From the NCBI GenBank assembly GCA_018402305.1, contig JAGYJE010000004.1, forward strand, positions 145,082-209,081: 64,000 bases of DNA. Direction: 5' to 3'. The notes under the pieces are model-generated. The model was not told the DNA's origin. It saw only the letters and a program-made list of their open reading frames with translations, and searched no databases. This document shows, piece by piece, positions 26,335-34,862 of the stretch (the first letter of the stretch is position 1; each line of letters begins with the position of its first letter). Position numbers and translations under genes: made by a program. Source of the stretch: Puniceicoccaceae bacterium. GTDB taxonomy: Bacteria; Verrucomicrobiota; Verrucomicrobiia; Opitutales; Coraliomargaritaceae.

Positions 26335-26843
26335 GCTGATCTTTCCAAAATAATAGGGTCGTCGCCGCTATTGTCGAACACGATCCACTCATCGGCAAGA
26401 TTCCGGTATAGCTTCGTGAAGTTTTGCCAACTACGCTTGAATCGCCTTCGAACATCGGCATCGGGAATGTTATGCCCACCCTCCTGAACTCTGCACTTGA
26501 CGCGCTCGATCGCTAATTCCTCGGAAACCAGTTGGAGATAATAAATGACGATTCGATAGCCTTTCTTTTTGAGGTCCTCTACACGCCTCAAATGTCCAGT
26601 TCCACTGAGTGTCGACTCGAAAGCAAAAGTGATTCCTTTGTTCGCATATTCCTCGATTTTACGGAATAGAATCCTTCCGGCTTCTACTCCGGCATTTTCA
26701 GGACGAAGGGGAGAAATACCTTTCGCAATCATGTCTGCGTTTACAAAATAAAAGCAATTGGCTTCGTTCGGAAGAAACGACTCCGCAAAGGTCGATTTTC
26801 CCGCACCATTTGGTCCTGCGACAATGAAACATGTTTTCTTCAT
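26331..26843 (-). CDS. Zeta-toxin-like P-loop kinase
   Basis: A 170-residue P-loop protein. Walker A is AGPNGAGKSTFAESFLP at the N-terminus. FVNADMIAKGISPLRPE matches the zeta-toxin substrate loop, and FAFESTLSGTGHLRRV is the conserved FE-T motif. KGYRIVIYYLQL and RRFKRSWQNF follow, with arginines in the lid. Zeta toxins phosphorylate UDP-N-acetylglucosamine, blocking wall synthesis; short stand-alone members are less studied. It lies in a cassette bounded by GCACAAC/GTTGTGC. Confidence 0.88.
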   Translation of the reverse strand: MKKTCFIVAGPNGAGKSTFAESFLPNEANCFYFVNADMIAKGISPLRPENAGVEAGRILFRKIEEYANKGITFAFESTLSGTGHLRRVEDLKKKGYRIVIYYLQLVSEELAIERVKCRVQEGGHNIPDADVRRRFKRSWQNFTKLYRNLADEWIVFDNSGDDPIILERSA

Positions 26844-26856
26844 TTAAGTTATTTCT

Positions 26857-26930
26857 GCACAACGGTGAGCTGTGGCACGGAGTGAGCGAGGAACGAGCGA
26901 ACGGCGTTGACCACCAGCGACTGGATATGC
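26857..26930 (-). other. attC-like site of the relE-phd cassette
   Basis: The minus-strand 5' boundary is GCATATC (26930-26924), complementary to the cassette's left boundary GATATGC (27386-27380). The 3' boundary GTTGTGC (26863-26857) belongs to the next cassette. The interior, GGTGGTCAACGCCG to CGTGCCAC with GCTCGTTCCTCGCTCACTCC between, is shared almost base for base with the site at 27380-27453. Confidence 0.85.
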
Positions 26931-27128
26931 TCAGTCGGCGAGAAGTTCAGCTCGGATATCGCTGAGTCGGGTCGTCGGTGCATCGCCCTCCGCCGCTTTC
27001 GCTTCTCTCAAGTCTTTCAGGTCTTCGTAATCTTCAAGGTTCTCTTTGATCGCCAAAAACTCCTCGTAAGGAAGAACGACAAATTCCTTTTTCCCTTCTT
27101 TTTCAATGACTTGTGGATGAATGCTCAT
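26931..27128 (-). CDS. Phd/YefM-like antitoxin
   Basis: A 65-residue protein (MSIHPQVIEKEGKKEFVVLP, YEEFLAIKENLEDYEDLKDL, ending with an acidic helix) typical of the short antitoxins that follow RelE genes. It overlaps the relE stop by 4 bases. The stop codon abuts the attC boundary at 26930. Confidence 0.85.
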   Translation of the reverse strand: MSIHPQVIEKEGKKEFVVLPYEEFLAIKENLEDYEDLKDLREAKAAEGDAPTTRLSDIRAELLAD

Positions 27129-27373
27129 GAGTATGCTTCCTTTCGGTGCAGGACACGGTAGACCACTATTCTTTCGTCTTCAATCTCGAATAACACTCGG
27201 TAATTTCCCGAGCGCATCCGGTATTCCGGGGTGTGGTTGGTCAATTTCTTTACGTCTCCCCGCAAATCTTCCTCCATCCGCTCAATACGGGTCACGATCC
27301 GTTCCCGCTCCTTCGGCGGAATCGATTTCAGATCCTTGATCGCCTTGGGCTTTAGCTCAGAGGTGTATTTCAT
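27125..27373 (-). CDS. RelE/ParE-family toxin
   Basis: An 82-residue RelE fold: YTSELKPKAIKDLKSIPPKE, a central helix, LTNHTPEYRMRSGNYRVLFE with the basic beta-strand, and VVYRVLHRKEAYS at the end. RelE proteins cut mRNA on the ribosome. Toxin precedes antitoxin, the order seen for this subgroup. It is the first gene of a cassette whose left boundary is at 27380-27386. Confidence 0.9.
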   Translation of the reverse strand: MKYTSELKPKAIKDLKSIPPKERERIVTRIERMEEDLRGDVKKLTNHTPEYRMRSGNYRVLFEIEDERIVVYRVLHRKEAYS

Positions 27374-27379
27374 TCTTTT

Positions 27380-27453
27380 GCATATCGTGAAGCAGTGGCA
27401 CGGAGTGAGCGAGGAACGAGCGAACGGCGTTGACCACCAGCGATTGGTTGGGC
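27380..27453 (-). other. attC-like site after the SHD1-like gene
   Basis: The minus-strand 5' boundary is GCCCAAC (27453-27447), a perfect RYYYAAC inverse core site. The interior is nearly identical to the relE-phd attC. The 3' boundary GATATGC (27386-27380) is the left end of the relE-phd cassette. I could not find the complementary GTTGGGC left boundary for the cassette that should own GCCCAAC. Confidence 0.82.
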
Positions 27454-27485
27454 TTCTGTTTACTTATTACAATGTGGAATTGATG

Positions 27486-28232
27486 TCACTCCTCTTTAGA
27501 CTGGTAATAGGCAAGAACCAAGTCCAGGGCAGATTTGTTTGTTGTGTAAGTTTCGGCGATAGTTCCATCCGCGTGTTCAACAACCACTGTCATGTCAGTG
27601 TTTGAAACATCTTGGCCTTCAGAATATGTTAGTCCAAGAGCAGCAAGGTGAAGAACCTTTTGTTCGGCACTACCCGTCGTGATATAAGTGACTGGATTGT
27701 TCCGGGTCAATTTGTGCTCTACGCGTTCGACGTTCAAGGTATCCCGCCCCGTCACAAAATAGGCAGCGATAGTAATCGGCTTCTTAAAATGACTTGTCGA
27801 GCTTACTCGAATTTGAAAAGACCGATCCACAGTGTATGTGCTGTCATGGGAGCCCCAACTAGTTTTCCACTCCGTTTCCTTGTCTTTTCGATGGCTGACC
27901 GGACGCACGTCGAGACTTAAGCCCATACGAGCCGTCACGTCCTGATTGAGATTCTGCCAAGATTCTGGAGTTAGCAACGAAGGGTTAAGGCGAACTGTGC
28001 GACCATCGGAGTCCCTTTTAACTTTTAACTCTTCGCCGTCGTAGAAGGGCTCTGATACAATGATCTCCCGCCCATCTTTGCTCACCAGCTTGTAGCTTTC
28101 GGAAGCATTAACAACGCTGACTATGATAAAAGCCAGAAAGACAGAAAGGCATCTGTCGATCTGAATATGGATATGTTTTCGAAAAATACTCATAGCGTCG
28201 GTCTTGGCTAGGGAATCAAAGGCGTTCTTCAT
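27486..28232 (-). CDS. Secreted protein with SHD1-like domain, 248 aa or less
   Basis: A likely signal peptide lies around residues 22-44 (CLSVFLAFIIVSVVNA), so translation may begin at the internal MSIFRKHIH. Mature residues YKLVSKDGREIIVSEPFYDG-EELKVKRDSDGRTVRLNPSLL resemble the SHD1/SLA1 homology domain common in planctomycetes and verrucomicrobia. The rest is a beta-rich domain (RSFQIRVSSTSHFKKPITIA, TYTTNKSALDLVLAYY). Function unknown. It lies in the integron array with an attC-like site just after its stop. Confidence 0.65.
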   Translation of the reverse strand: MKNAFDSLAKTDAMSIFRKHIHIQIDRCLSVFLAFIIVSVVNASESYKLVSKDGREIIVSEPFYDGEELKVKRDSDGRTVRLNPSLLTPESWQNLNQDVTARMGLSLDVRPVSHRKDKETEWKTSWGSHDSTYTVDRSFQIRVSSTSHFKKPITIAAYFVTGRDTLNVERVEHKLTRNNPVTYITTGSAEQKVLHLAALGLTYSEGQDVSNTDMTVVVEHADGTIAETYTTNKSALDLVLAYYQSKEE

Positions 28233-28241
28233 TTATGTGCT

Positions 28242-28523
28242 TTAAAAATTGTATATTGGCGAGTCATAGTTGGGAACTGATACAATAACTTCTACAACGT
28301 CAGTCATAAACGGCTGAAAGCGTTCGCCGTTTCGTTTCGTAAAACTAATAAGTTCGAGTTCAATCGTTTCGCCCGGCTCAATGTTAGATTTATATTCGTA
28401 TTGATAACCTTTAATTATTCCGTTTACGCATATTTCAGCAGAAGTCCAAGTGAAAGAGTCCCTATTCGTGACAAAGAGCGTGGCTAGCCCGTCATGTTGG
28501 GCTATTTGCAAGCACTCGTCTGT
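28242..28523 (-). pseudogene. C-terminal domain probably split from the Ltp-repeat gene
   Basis: The minus-strand frame below about 28523 encodes a beta-rich domain: LATLFVTNRDSFTWTSAEIC, then YEYKSNIEPGETIELELISF and FMTDVVEVIVSVPNYDSPIY. I see similar C-terminal modules in small secreted proteins, but no start codon is well placed. The same frame upstream is the antisense-like continuation over the Ltp repeats. A single-base indel near 28500-28525 would join it to the upstream Ltp-repeat protein. Confidence 0.55.
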
Positions 28524-29116
28524 CGTGCCCCGTAAGTTGCTTGGCTCACGGTATACCCGTCTCCGGCGTTCGAAGAAAGTTGCTCGATGAGACCTTTGCA
28601 TGAAAATCCCGATATGCTGAGGTACTGTTTGGCAGACCTCACTGCTTGCTCGTTCCAATCAACGTTCAGGCTATCCACTGCTACGGTTGCATCGGTAACG
28701 CGATAACCATCCCCAGCATCGGACGAGAGTTGCTGAATAAGTCCGCTCCGTGAGAAGCCCGATATGCTGAGGTATTGCTTTGCAGATCTGAGGGCATTTC
28801 TTTGAGGCCCGGTTAGACCATCCGCCCGTTCGGGCGCAGTTTGTTCTTTTTCTTCGCTAAGCTGTTCACTTACTTCTTTTGAAGCCAGAGTAAACATCTC
28901 AAACCCGATCCAGCCTCCAATAAGAGCTATTGTGATAATAGATAAGCTCCAGGCAATCTTGTCTAAAGGGATGCTTTTTTTGACTTTGGGACCTTTGACT
29001 TTGTATGCTTGGTAGCCTAGCTCTTTTACTTTTGATATGGCATCACGTTCGTTCACAGCGTCGATTGTGAATGCCTTGTCCTCTGGCCCGTTTGTAGCTT
29101 TAATTTGAAATCTCAT
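28502..29116 (-). CDS. Membrane-anchored protein with two Ltp-type repeats
   Basis: 204 residues. The N-terminal about 45 residues are soluble (MRFQIKATNGPEDKAFTIDA). A single membrane helix follows near residues 55-75 (IAWSLSIITIALIGGWIGFE). Then come two copies of a three-helix repeat, ALRSAKQYLSISGFSRSGLI-QQLSSDAGDGYRV and AVRSAKQYLSISGFSCKGLI-EQLSSNAGDGYTV. This is the Lipoprotein_Ltp repeat (PF07553), known from a phage superinfection-exclusion lipoprotein. It ends abruptly after TYGARQ, so a frameshift into the following domain is suspected. Integron cassette gene. Confidence 0.82.
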   Translation of the reverse strand: MRFQIKATNGPEDKAFTIDAVNERDAISKVKELGYQAYKVKGPKVKKSIPLDKIAWSLSIITIALIGGWIGFEMFTLASKEVSEQLSEEKEQTAPERADGLTGPQRNALRSAKQYLSISGFSRSGLIQQLSSDAGDGYRVTDATVAVDSLNVDWNEQAVRSAKQYLSISGFSCKGLIEQLSSNAGDGYTVSQATYGARQTSACK

Positions 29117-29128
29117 TTTTTCTTCTGC

Positions 29129-29255
29129 ATATATCGTCGAGCATTAGGCACGGCTGACCATGAGCGCGCACTCGATGCAGGACTGGGTTTAGAGTTATTG
29201 TTAATCATTCGAACTGGTGGCGGGTCAGCCGTTGCTCTTCATTCGCTTGTTCGAC
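29129..29255 (-). other. attC-like site of the zinc-ribbon cassette
   Basis: A long (127-base) site. The minus-strand 5' boundary GTCGAAC (29255-29249) is the complement of the cassette's left boundary GTTCGAC (29573-29567). A perfect 9-bp stem CGGCTGACC (29151-29159) / GGTCAGCCG (29223-29231) supplies the inner arms. The 3' boundary is about GATATAT (29135-29129). ACCCGCCACC and AACTCTAAA in the loop recur in the 29567-29671 site. Confidence 0.82.
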
Positions 29256-29257
29256 AG

Positions 29258-29548
29258 TTATGTTCTCTTACCGCAGCCAGAACAATACGGAACCGACTCA
29301 ATCCAGATGTAGTAGATAATCCCAGGGATCAAGCCGCAGACAAAGAGAATGAGAAAAATCATCACTTCCCCGAGTCCCTGCAATCCTCTAACCTTTCCGA
29401 CTTGATCACTGCCGCAGTGCTTGCAATCCCTGCCTCGTCTTTGAGGTGGCTGGGCCGTTGCTGCTGATATTGGCCGTCCGCATCCAGGACATGATGGTGC
29501 AGCGTCTGATACTTCTTTCCCGCAATCGGGACATTGGATTAGTGCCAT
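29258..29548 (-). CDS. Zinc-ribbon membrane protein, 96 aa
   Basis: Two zinc-ribbon halves: CPDCGKEVSDAAPSCPGCGR at the N-terminus and CKHCGS with CSGCGKRT at the two ends of the second. A hydrophobic hairpin lies between them (GEVMIFLILFVCGLIPGIIY). Function unknown. The stop codon lies 3 bases before the attC boundary. Cassette bounded by GTTCGAC/GTCGAAC. Confidence 0.75.
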   Translation of the reverse strand: MALIQCPDCGKEVSDAAPSCPGCGRPISAATAQPPQRRGRDCKHCGSDQVGKVRGLQGLGEVMIFLILFVCGLIPGIIYYIWIESVPYCSGCGKRT

Positions 29549-29566
29549 GGTTGGTTTTCCTTCTTT

Positions 29567-29671
29567 GTCGAACGGTGAGACCAGACAACCAGCCCGAAGG
29601 CTCAGTCGTCCAGTTGCTTTTTAGAGTTTTAGTGGCGGGTTAAATGGGTTGTCTGCGTCGTCTGGATCTGT
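29567..29671 (-). other. attC-like site of the two-TM cassette
   Basis: The minus-strand 5' boundary ACAGATC (29671-29665) is the exact complement of the cassette left boundary GATCTGT (29962-29956). The inner stem CAGACAACC/GGTTGTCTG is perfect over 9 bp. The 3' boundary is GTTCGAC (29573-29567). The last codons of the two-TM gene are inside the site. Confidence 0.85.
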
Positions 29672-29950
29672 GATTCCAGACGCTACGCTAAACTTCGGGA
29701 ATCTCTTCGGCCAATAACGTAACCCCTGCCAAGACATTCTTATAAATGCCACACAGAGCACGATAAATAGTACGTTCACGGCAATATCGATTCCATTTCT
29801 TTCTACTTCTTTTGTCACTGAATCGCCAAGCTCTCTACCGGTGATTAGCCGAAAACCAAAATGGATAAACATAAGCGACCACAGAAGTATCGACGCCAAG
29901 AATATCGGCTTTGCGATTATGGTGAACGCCTTGTGTATACCTTCTTTCAT
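29621..29950 (-). CDS. Two-TM hypothetical protein, 109 aa
   Basis: Two hydrophobic helices, IFLASILLWSLMFIHFGFRL near residues 16-35 and DIAVNVLFIVLCVAFIRMSW near 55-74. A short polar tail follows whose last 17 residues (DPDDADNPFNPPLKL) are specified by the attC site, a common result of cassette insertion. No family recognised. Cassette bounded by GATCTGT/ACAGATC. Confidence 0.65.
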   Translation of the reverse strand: MKEGIHKAFTIIAKPIFLASILLWSLMFIHFGFRLITGRELGDSVTKEVERNGIDIAVNVLFIVLCVAFIRMSWQGLRYWPKRFPKFSVASGITDPDDADNPFNPPLKL

Positions 29951-29955
29951 TTTTT

Positions 29956-30026
<71 letters not shown>

Positions 30027-30281
30027 TCAGTAGTGGTATCGTATCTGGGCAATGTGAATCGCGTCTTCACTAATGCGATAGACCAACCGATGCTCTTCAT
30101 TAATTCTCCGCGACCAGAAACCTGAAAGTGAATGCCTCAAGGGTTCTGGTTTGCCAATTCCCTCATACTGATTCCTGTCAATATCCTTGATCAGTTCGTT
30201 TACTTTCTTGAGCATGCGCTTGTCGTTTTTCTGCCAGTATAGGTAGTCCTCCCATGCTCGATCTGAAAAGATCTTCTTCAT
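30027..30281 (-). CDS. yoeB: YoeB-family mRNA interferase toxin
   Basis: 84 residues: FSDRAWEDYLYWQKNDKRML, KKVNELIKDIDRNQYEGIGK, PEPLRHSLSGFWSRRINEEH and RLVYRISEDAIHIAQIRYHY. This is a near-textbook YoeB with the catalytic C-terminal RYHY and the SRRI-EHRLVY strand. The gene overlaps yefM by 4 bases and ends immediately before its attC boundary. Confidence 0.95.
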   Translation of the reverse strand: MKKIFSDRAWEDYLYWQKNDKRMLKKVNELIKDIDRNQYEGIGKPEPLRHSLSGFWSRRINEEHRLVYRISEDAIHIAQIRYHY

Positions 30282-30529
30282 TCAGCCAGTTCTCTCTCTT
30301 TCCCTTTTCCTTCTTCGAGTTGCTGAATGGACTCAAGAAGCCTGCGGGCGTTCTTCGGGCTTCGAAGCAAATAAGTGGTCTCCTTCATGGATTCGTAATC
30401 CTCCAAAGATATCATGACCACGGAATCGATGCCTTTCTTCGTGATGATTACCGGATCGTGGTTACGACAGACTTCTGTAATCGTGTGCGCGAGATTTTCT
30501 CTAGCGCTGGAATAGGTGATTGCATTCAT
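30278..30529 (-). CDS. yefM: YefM/Phd-family antitoxin
   Basis: From ATG 30529: MNAITYSSARENLAHTITEV, CRNHDPVIITKKGIDSVVMI, SLEDYESMKETTYLLRSPKN and a charged C-terminal helix. The N-terminal half is the DNA-binding dimerisation fold, and the C-terminal helix covers YoeB. It is the first cassette next to the integrase end, the position closest to any cassette promoter. An in-frame start at 30559 would add 10 residues. Confidence 0.93.
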   Translation of the reverse strand: MNAITYSSARENLAHTITEVCRNHDPVIITKKGIDSVVMISLEDYESMKETTYLLRSPKNARRLLESIQQLEEGKGKERELAE

Positions 30530-30576
30530 AATATTGTCCAGCTTGTTGGACAACTCCAATCAGTCAATTCATTTTT

Positions 30577-30727
30577 TGCCATCGGTGTTAAGTGCGAAAC
30601 TCAGTTTCGGATAACCCGGATTGGAAGTTTTTCGGGAATCGGATGCGTTTTTGCATTTAGAATGGTTGGATGGTGTGTGTTGCCGCTGAAACAAGGGGTT
30701 CGGAAGCGACGATCTGTTTAGGGCCTA
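30577..30727. other. Presumed attI region
   Basis: The segment between the first cassette boundary (TGCCATC, 30577-30583) and the integrase start at 30728 is where attI must lie if this is an integron. It has no attC-like stem. TGGTTGGATGGTGTGTG (30664-30680) and GAAACTCAGTTTCGGATAAC (30597-30616) are the only notable strings; I cannot define integrase-binding direct repeats. Confidence 0.5.
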
Positions 30728-31169
30728 GTGCAATTTCCGAGATGGGCTGAGGTCTTGGCGGATTCGAGTTTGGGTCCGAAGGAGCGCGAAGGCTTTAAGA
30801 TAACGATTCGCTGGTATTTGAGTTGGTGTGCGCGCAATTCGGTGGGTTGCAGCGTGGGATCGGCCCGTGATTTCATCGAGTGGGCAGAGGAGGAAAAGCA
30901 ACCGACTGCATGGATGCTTAAACAATGGAACGCGTCGATTCTAAAGGTGATGCGCTGCGGCAAGGGCGGGAAGGACCGGGTGGCACCGCTTTCAGAGAAG
31001 TTGGTTGCCGACATTGAGACGCATTTGGTCAAGGTGCGGGCTTTGTTTGAGGAAGATTTACACACATGTCATGCAAAAACCGGGCATTGGGGTGCGCCGT
31101 CCGTTCGATAGTTTTCAACCAAATGACGTCTACCTAGGCGCTCATCTGCATCGTAGCCTGACGGCCTTG
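30728..31169 (+). pseudogene. Integron integrase remnant (intI), internally deleted
   Basis: Starting at GTG 30728, the N-terminal SAM-like/core-binding domain is present: FPRWAEVLADSSLGPKEREG, FKITIRWYLSWCARNSVGCS and ARDFIEWAEEEKQPTAWMLK. The sequence then jumps to ILKVMRCGKGGKDRVAPLSE and THLVKVRALFEEDL, so the catalytic-domain start including the first arginine is missing. A second deletion removes the HxxR box. A frame change then joins the tyrosine-containing end IYTHVMQKPGIGVRRPFD, a hallmark of integron integrases. It is inactive as it stands. It is divergent from the cassette array. Confidence 0.85.
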
Positions 31170-31208
31170 GCTTCCGGACTCCTCGTAATCCCTGTATAAA
31201 AGGCATTG

Positions 31209-31271
31209 ACCGGAAAAAGCCGATGGCCTTTAGTCGTCGGTTTTTTCCACGGCACCGCTTCACGGCGGTGT
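31209..31271. terminator. Hairpins upstream of tig, possible bidirectional terminator
   Basis: GGAAAAAGCCGATGGCC to TCGTCGGTTTTTTCC (31210-31249) pairs with A-rich and T-rich ends. CACCGC-TTCACG-GCGGTG follows at 31253-31270. The TTTAGTCGTCGG arm resembles the palindromic repeats at 61744 and 63846. It may insulate tig from the integrase remnant. Confidence 0.5.
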
Positions 31272-31295
31272 CTGATTCCAACAAACAGACACATT

Positions 31296-32675
31296 GTGAA
31301 AACCGACGTTCAAGAAATCAACCCGACCCGTAAAACAATCGCCGTGAGCGTGACTGCTGAAGAGGTAGCCGAACAGGAAACAAAGCTGATCAAGGATTTT
31401 CAGCGCCAGGCCAAGATCCCGGGCTTTCGTCCGGGGAAGGCACCGGAGGCCATGGTGCGGACCCGTTTTGCCAAAGACCTCCAAAATGAGCTGAAGCAGC
31501 GCGTTATTTCGCAGGCGCACCAGGAGGGCGTCGTCGGCGCTGATTTTGAAGTCTTCAACATCGTCGAGCTCAATGAGGGTACGATCACTGCGGGTGAAGG
31601 GGCGATGGTTACCTTCACGGTCGATGTCGTTCCGGAATTTGAATTGCCCGCCTACGAGGGGCTCAAGGTAACCAGTGAGCCGACCGATGCCAGCGAGGAA
31701 GAGGTCAGTAAGCTGCTTGACCAGATCCTCAGCCAACGCGCGGAATACAACGTTGCCGAAAAAGCGGCGGAGAAGGGCGACTACGTGCAATGCGCCTACG
31801 AGGGTAAGGTCGGCGATGCGCTCGTGGCCGACCTTGTGCCGGACACGCCCATGTTTGGAACGCAGAAAAACACCTGGGAGGAAGCGGGCTCGGAGGATGC
31901 CCCTGGAGTCCGCGCAATTATCGATGGACTCGTCGGCATGAAGGCCGGAGACACCAAGGAGGTCACCATGGAATTTCCGGAGGATTTCAAGCCCGAGGCT
32001 CTGGCTGGGAAAACAGTTGTTTACAGTATCGAGGCCAAGGAAGTCCGCGAAAAGGTCATGCCGGAAATGGACGCCGCTTTCTTCGAGAGCCTGCAAGTGA
32101 AAGACGAGGCGGAACTGCGGCAGCGGATATCTGAGAATATTGAAAACCAAAAAAAGCAGCGTAACGCCGGCGCTGAGCGCCAGCAGCTGACGGATGCCTT
32201 GCTCAAGGCGGTCGATTTCCCGATTCCGGAGAGTGGCGTGGAGAGTGAGACCGAGGCAGTTTTGCGGGATTTTATGCAGAGGAACATGCAGCAAGGCGTC
32301 ACGCAGGAGGCGTTTGAGACGCACAAGGATTCCCTGCACGAAGGTGCGAGGAAAGCCGCACATGATCGGCTCAAGTCGCGTCTGATCCTGAGTAAGATCG
32401 CTGAAAAGGAAAAAGTGAAGGTGGAGAACGAGGACTTTAGTCGCGTGATCATGACGGAAGCGCGGCAAACCGGCCAAAACCCGGAGAAGCTGGTCAAAGA
32501 GCTCCGTGCGGATCAGAATCGGGTGAATCGGATGCGAACCGACATCATTCTGGGTAAGACGATGGATCTTCTGATCGCAAAGGCGGTGCGTGAGACGGCC
32601 GAACCAGCTGTTGAACCAGCTGTTGAATCAGCTGCTGAATCAGCCGTTGAACCGGCCGTTGAATCAAGCGACTGA
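31296..32675 (+). CDS. tig: Trigger factor
   Basis: Ribosome-associated chaperone and prolyl isomerase, about 459 residues from GTG 31296. The N-terminal ribosome-binding domain contains the signature GFRPGKAPEAM in AKIPGFRPGKAP. The FKBP-like domain follows (KGDYVQCAYEGKVGDAL, MKAGDTKEVTMEFPEDF), then the helical arm domain. The C-terminus is a low-complexity tract of AEPAVEPAVESAAESAVEP repeats, unusual but simple. The gene order tig-clpP-clpX is conserved in bacteria and indicates one operon. Confidence 0.95.
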   Translation: MKTDVQEINPTRKTIAVSVTAEEVAEQETKLIKDFQRQAKIPGFRPGKAPEAMVRTRFAKDLQNELKQRVISQAHQEGVVGADFEVFNIVELNEGTITAGEGAMVTFTVDVVPEFELPAYEGLKVTSEPTDASEEEVSKLLDQILSQRAEYNVAEKAAEKGDYVQCAYEGKVGDALVADLVPDTPMFGTQKNTWEEAGSEDAPGVRAIIDGLVGMKAGDTKEVTMEFPEDFKPEALAGKTVVYSIEAKEVREKVMPEMDAAFFESLQVKDEAELRQRISENIENQKKQRNAGAERQQLTDALLKAVDFPIPESGVESETEAVLRDFMQRNMQQGVTQEAFETHKDSLHEGARKAAHDRLKSRLILSKIAEKEKVKVENEDFSRVIMTEARQTGQNPEKLVKELRADQNRVNRMRTDIILGKTMDLLIAKAVRETAEPAVEPAVESAAESAVEPAVESSD

Positions 32676-32775
32676 GGGACTTTTGAGGGAAGTCTGGAAA
32701 GCATTTGATATTCCCCGTTTGGGCATGTAGTCTCTTTGCTTCTCTTTTATCGAATCCAATAACAACAATACTACC

Positions 32776-33372
32776 GTGAGCTACGTACCACTCCCAACTG
32801 TCTATGAACGCGAAGGCCGCACCGAGCGCGCCTGGGATATTTACAGCCGCCTCCTGCGCGACCGTATCATTTTCATCGGCACCCCGATCAATGACTTTGT
32901 GGCCAATGCCGTCATCGCGCAGATGCTCTTTTTGCAGATGGAGGATCCCAAAAAAGACATCAGCCTCTACATCAATTCACCGGGCGGCAGCGTGACCGAT
33001 GGAATGGCTATCTACGACACGATGAATTTTTTACAGTGCGATACGGTCACTTACTGCGTCGGACAAGCCGCGAGCATGGCGACATTGTTGTTGGCGGCGG
33101 GAACCAAGGGGAAGCGCTTTGCGTTGCCTAACAGCCGTGTCATGATGCACCAGCCCACCGGCGGCGCGACGGGGCAAACCTCTGATATCTCAATCGCTGC
33201 CCGCGAGATTCTTCGCTGGCGTCAACGCATGAACGAATTGATCGCCAGCCACACCAACAAGACGGCCGACGAGATTGCGGAGGATTCGGACCGTGATTTT
33301 TATTTGACCGCCGACGACGCGCTGGCTTACGGCATCGTCGACAAGGTGATTGAGTCAAAGCCGATCAATTAG
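32776..33372 (+). CDS. clpP: ATP-dependent Clp protease proteolytic subunit
   Basis: A 198-residue serine peptidase that assembles with ClpX. Start is GTG 32776. The catalytic serine is in [15 protein letters not shown] (Ser100) and the histidine in [12 protein letters not shown] (His125). The aspartate is in the [19 protein letters not shown] region. The oxyanion loop [18 protein letters not shown] is standard. There are 3 bases between its stop and clpX. Confidence 0.97.
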   Translation: MSYVPLPTVYEREGRTERAWDIYSRLLRDRIIFIGTPINDFVANAVIAQMLFLQMEDPKKDISLYINSPGGSVTDGMAIYDTMNFLQCDTVTYCVGQAASMATLLLAAGTKGKRFALPNSRVMMHQPTGGATGQTSDISIAAREILRWRQRMNELIASHTNKTADEIAEDSDRDFYLTADDALAYGIVDKVIESKPIN

Positions 33373-33375
33373 ACT

Positions 33376-34767
33376 ATGGCGAAATCCACACGCATGACCT
33401 TCTGCTCATTTTGCGGTAAAGCGCACAATGAGGTTCGGAAAATGATCGCCGGTCCTGCCTCGGTTCACATCTGCGATTCTTGTGTTTCCGTTTGCAAAAC
33501 GATCATTGAACGTGAGCTGGCAGACGCGGCGGTGGCTGGGGAAGCAGGTCGATCAGGCGGCAGGGGTGGAAAAGGAAAATCCTCGAGCCGCTTTAACCTC
33601 CTCAAACCAGCCCAAATTACAGCGGCTCTCGACGAGCATGTGATCAGCCAGGACTACGCAAAGCGGGCCATGGCGGTGGCGGTTTACAACCACTATAAGC
33701 GCCTCCGTTCCGAATCACGGGTGAATGCATCGGCCGCCTTCGCGGATTTGGATGAAAAATACGACGATGTGCACATTGAGAAAAGCAACATCCTGCTACT
33801 GGGTCCGACCGGGAGTGGGAAGACCTTCTTGGCCAGCACCCTGGCAAAAATGCTCGACGTGCCCTTTGCCATCGCCGATGCCACCACGCTGACGGAAGCG
33901 GGTTATGTGGGGGAGGATGTGGAAAACATCGTGCTCCGCTTGCTTCAATCGGCCGAATACGATGTCAAGAAAGCGGAGTGCGGCATCATTTATGTGGATG
34001 AGATTGATAAGATCGGCCGTAAAACAGACAATGTATCCATTACCCGTGACGTCTCGGGCGAGGGTGTGCAACAGGCCTTGTTAAAGATTCTCGAAGGGAC
34101 CGTTTGCAACGTGCCGCCACAAGGCGGGCGGAAGCACCCCAATCAGGAATACATCCAACTGGACACTTCAAATATCCTTTTCATCTGCGGAGGTGCCTTT
34201 GTGGGGCTCGACAAGATCGTTCAGAGCCGTGTGGGATCCAAGGCGATGGGGTTTAATACCTCGAGCCAACGGCATCAAAACGAGGTGCCGATGAGTGAGT
34301 TACTTCGCCAGACCCAGCCCGAGGACCTCGTGCATTTCGGGATGATTCCTGAGTTCATCGGGCGCTTGCCCATGGTCGCGGTGCTTGACGAGCTGTCGCG
34401 CTCCGATCTCGAACATATTCTTTTGAATACGAAAAACTCGCTCATCAAGCAATACAGCAAGCTCTTTTCGATGGAGGGCGTCGATCTCCATTTCACCCGT
34501 GATGCAATCGCGGCAATCGCGGAGAAAGCCATCGGTTTAAAGACGGGTGCCCGTGCGCTTCGGTCGATCATGGAGCGCGCAATGCTGGACGTCATGTATG
34601 AGCTTCCGCAGACGAAAAATGTGGAGAGGGTCGTGATCAACCGGGCTGTCGTTGAGGGACGGGGTAAACCGAAGCTTCATTACCTGGCTGCGGCATCAAT
34701 CGACGCAGACCCGGCAAAGGGCACGCGGGGAATCAAAGGTAAAGGTAAGGCGGCCGACGCTGCGTAG
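33376..34767 (+). CDS. clpX: ATP-dependent Clp protease ATP-binding subunit
   Basis: A 463-residue AAA+ unfoldase. The N-terminal zinc-binding domain has Cys10, Cys13, Cys33 and Cys36 ([14 protein letters not shown]). It is followed by a G/S-rich linker, [20 protein letters not shown] (Walker A), [14 protein letters not shown] (Walker B), the pore loop in [17 protein letters not shown], the sensor region and [20 protein letters not shown] at the C-terminus. The IGF-equivalent loop (near residue 275, [11 protein letters not shown]) is present for ClpP docking. A basic, lysine/glycine-rich tail ends the protein. Confidence 0.97.
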   Translation: MAKSTRMTFCSFCGKAHNEVRKMIAGPASVHICDSCVSVCKTIIERELADAAVAGEAGRSGGRGGKGKSSSRFNLLKPAQITAALDEHVISQDYAKRAMAVAVYNHYKRLRSESRVNASAAFADLDEKYDDVHIEKSNILLLGPTGSGKTFLASTLAKMLDVPFAIADATTLTEAGYVGEDVENIVLRLLQSAEYDVKKAECGIIYVDEIDKIGRKTDNVSITRDVSGEGVQQALLKILEGTVCNVPPQGGRKHPNQEYIQLDTSNILFICGGAFVGLDKIVQSRVGSKAMGFNTSSQRHQNEVPMSELLRQTQPEDLVHFGMIPEFIGRLPMVAVLDELSRSDLEHILLNTKNSLIKQYSKLFSMEGVDLHFTRDAIAAIAEKAIGLKTGARALRSIMERAMLDVMYELPQTKNVERVVINRAVVEGRGKPKLHYLAAASIDADPAKGTRGIKGKGKAADAA

Positions 34768-34862
34768 GCCGTCCGGCAAGGCTGGGTTGGCGAACAAGCA
34801 AAGGCACGCTTTTCCCAGGAGTGGGGTTGGCGCCGCGGGCTTCGCGCTTTTGGAAAGCCGCA

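Noticed and set aside
31120..31205. Possible tRNA-like fold after the integrase remnant
   Set aside because: No T-loop GTTCGA or acceptor pairing could be found; the bases continue the integrase end and a hairpin region.
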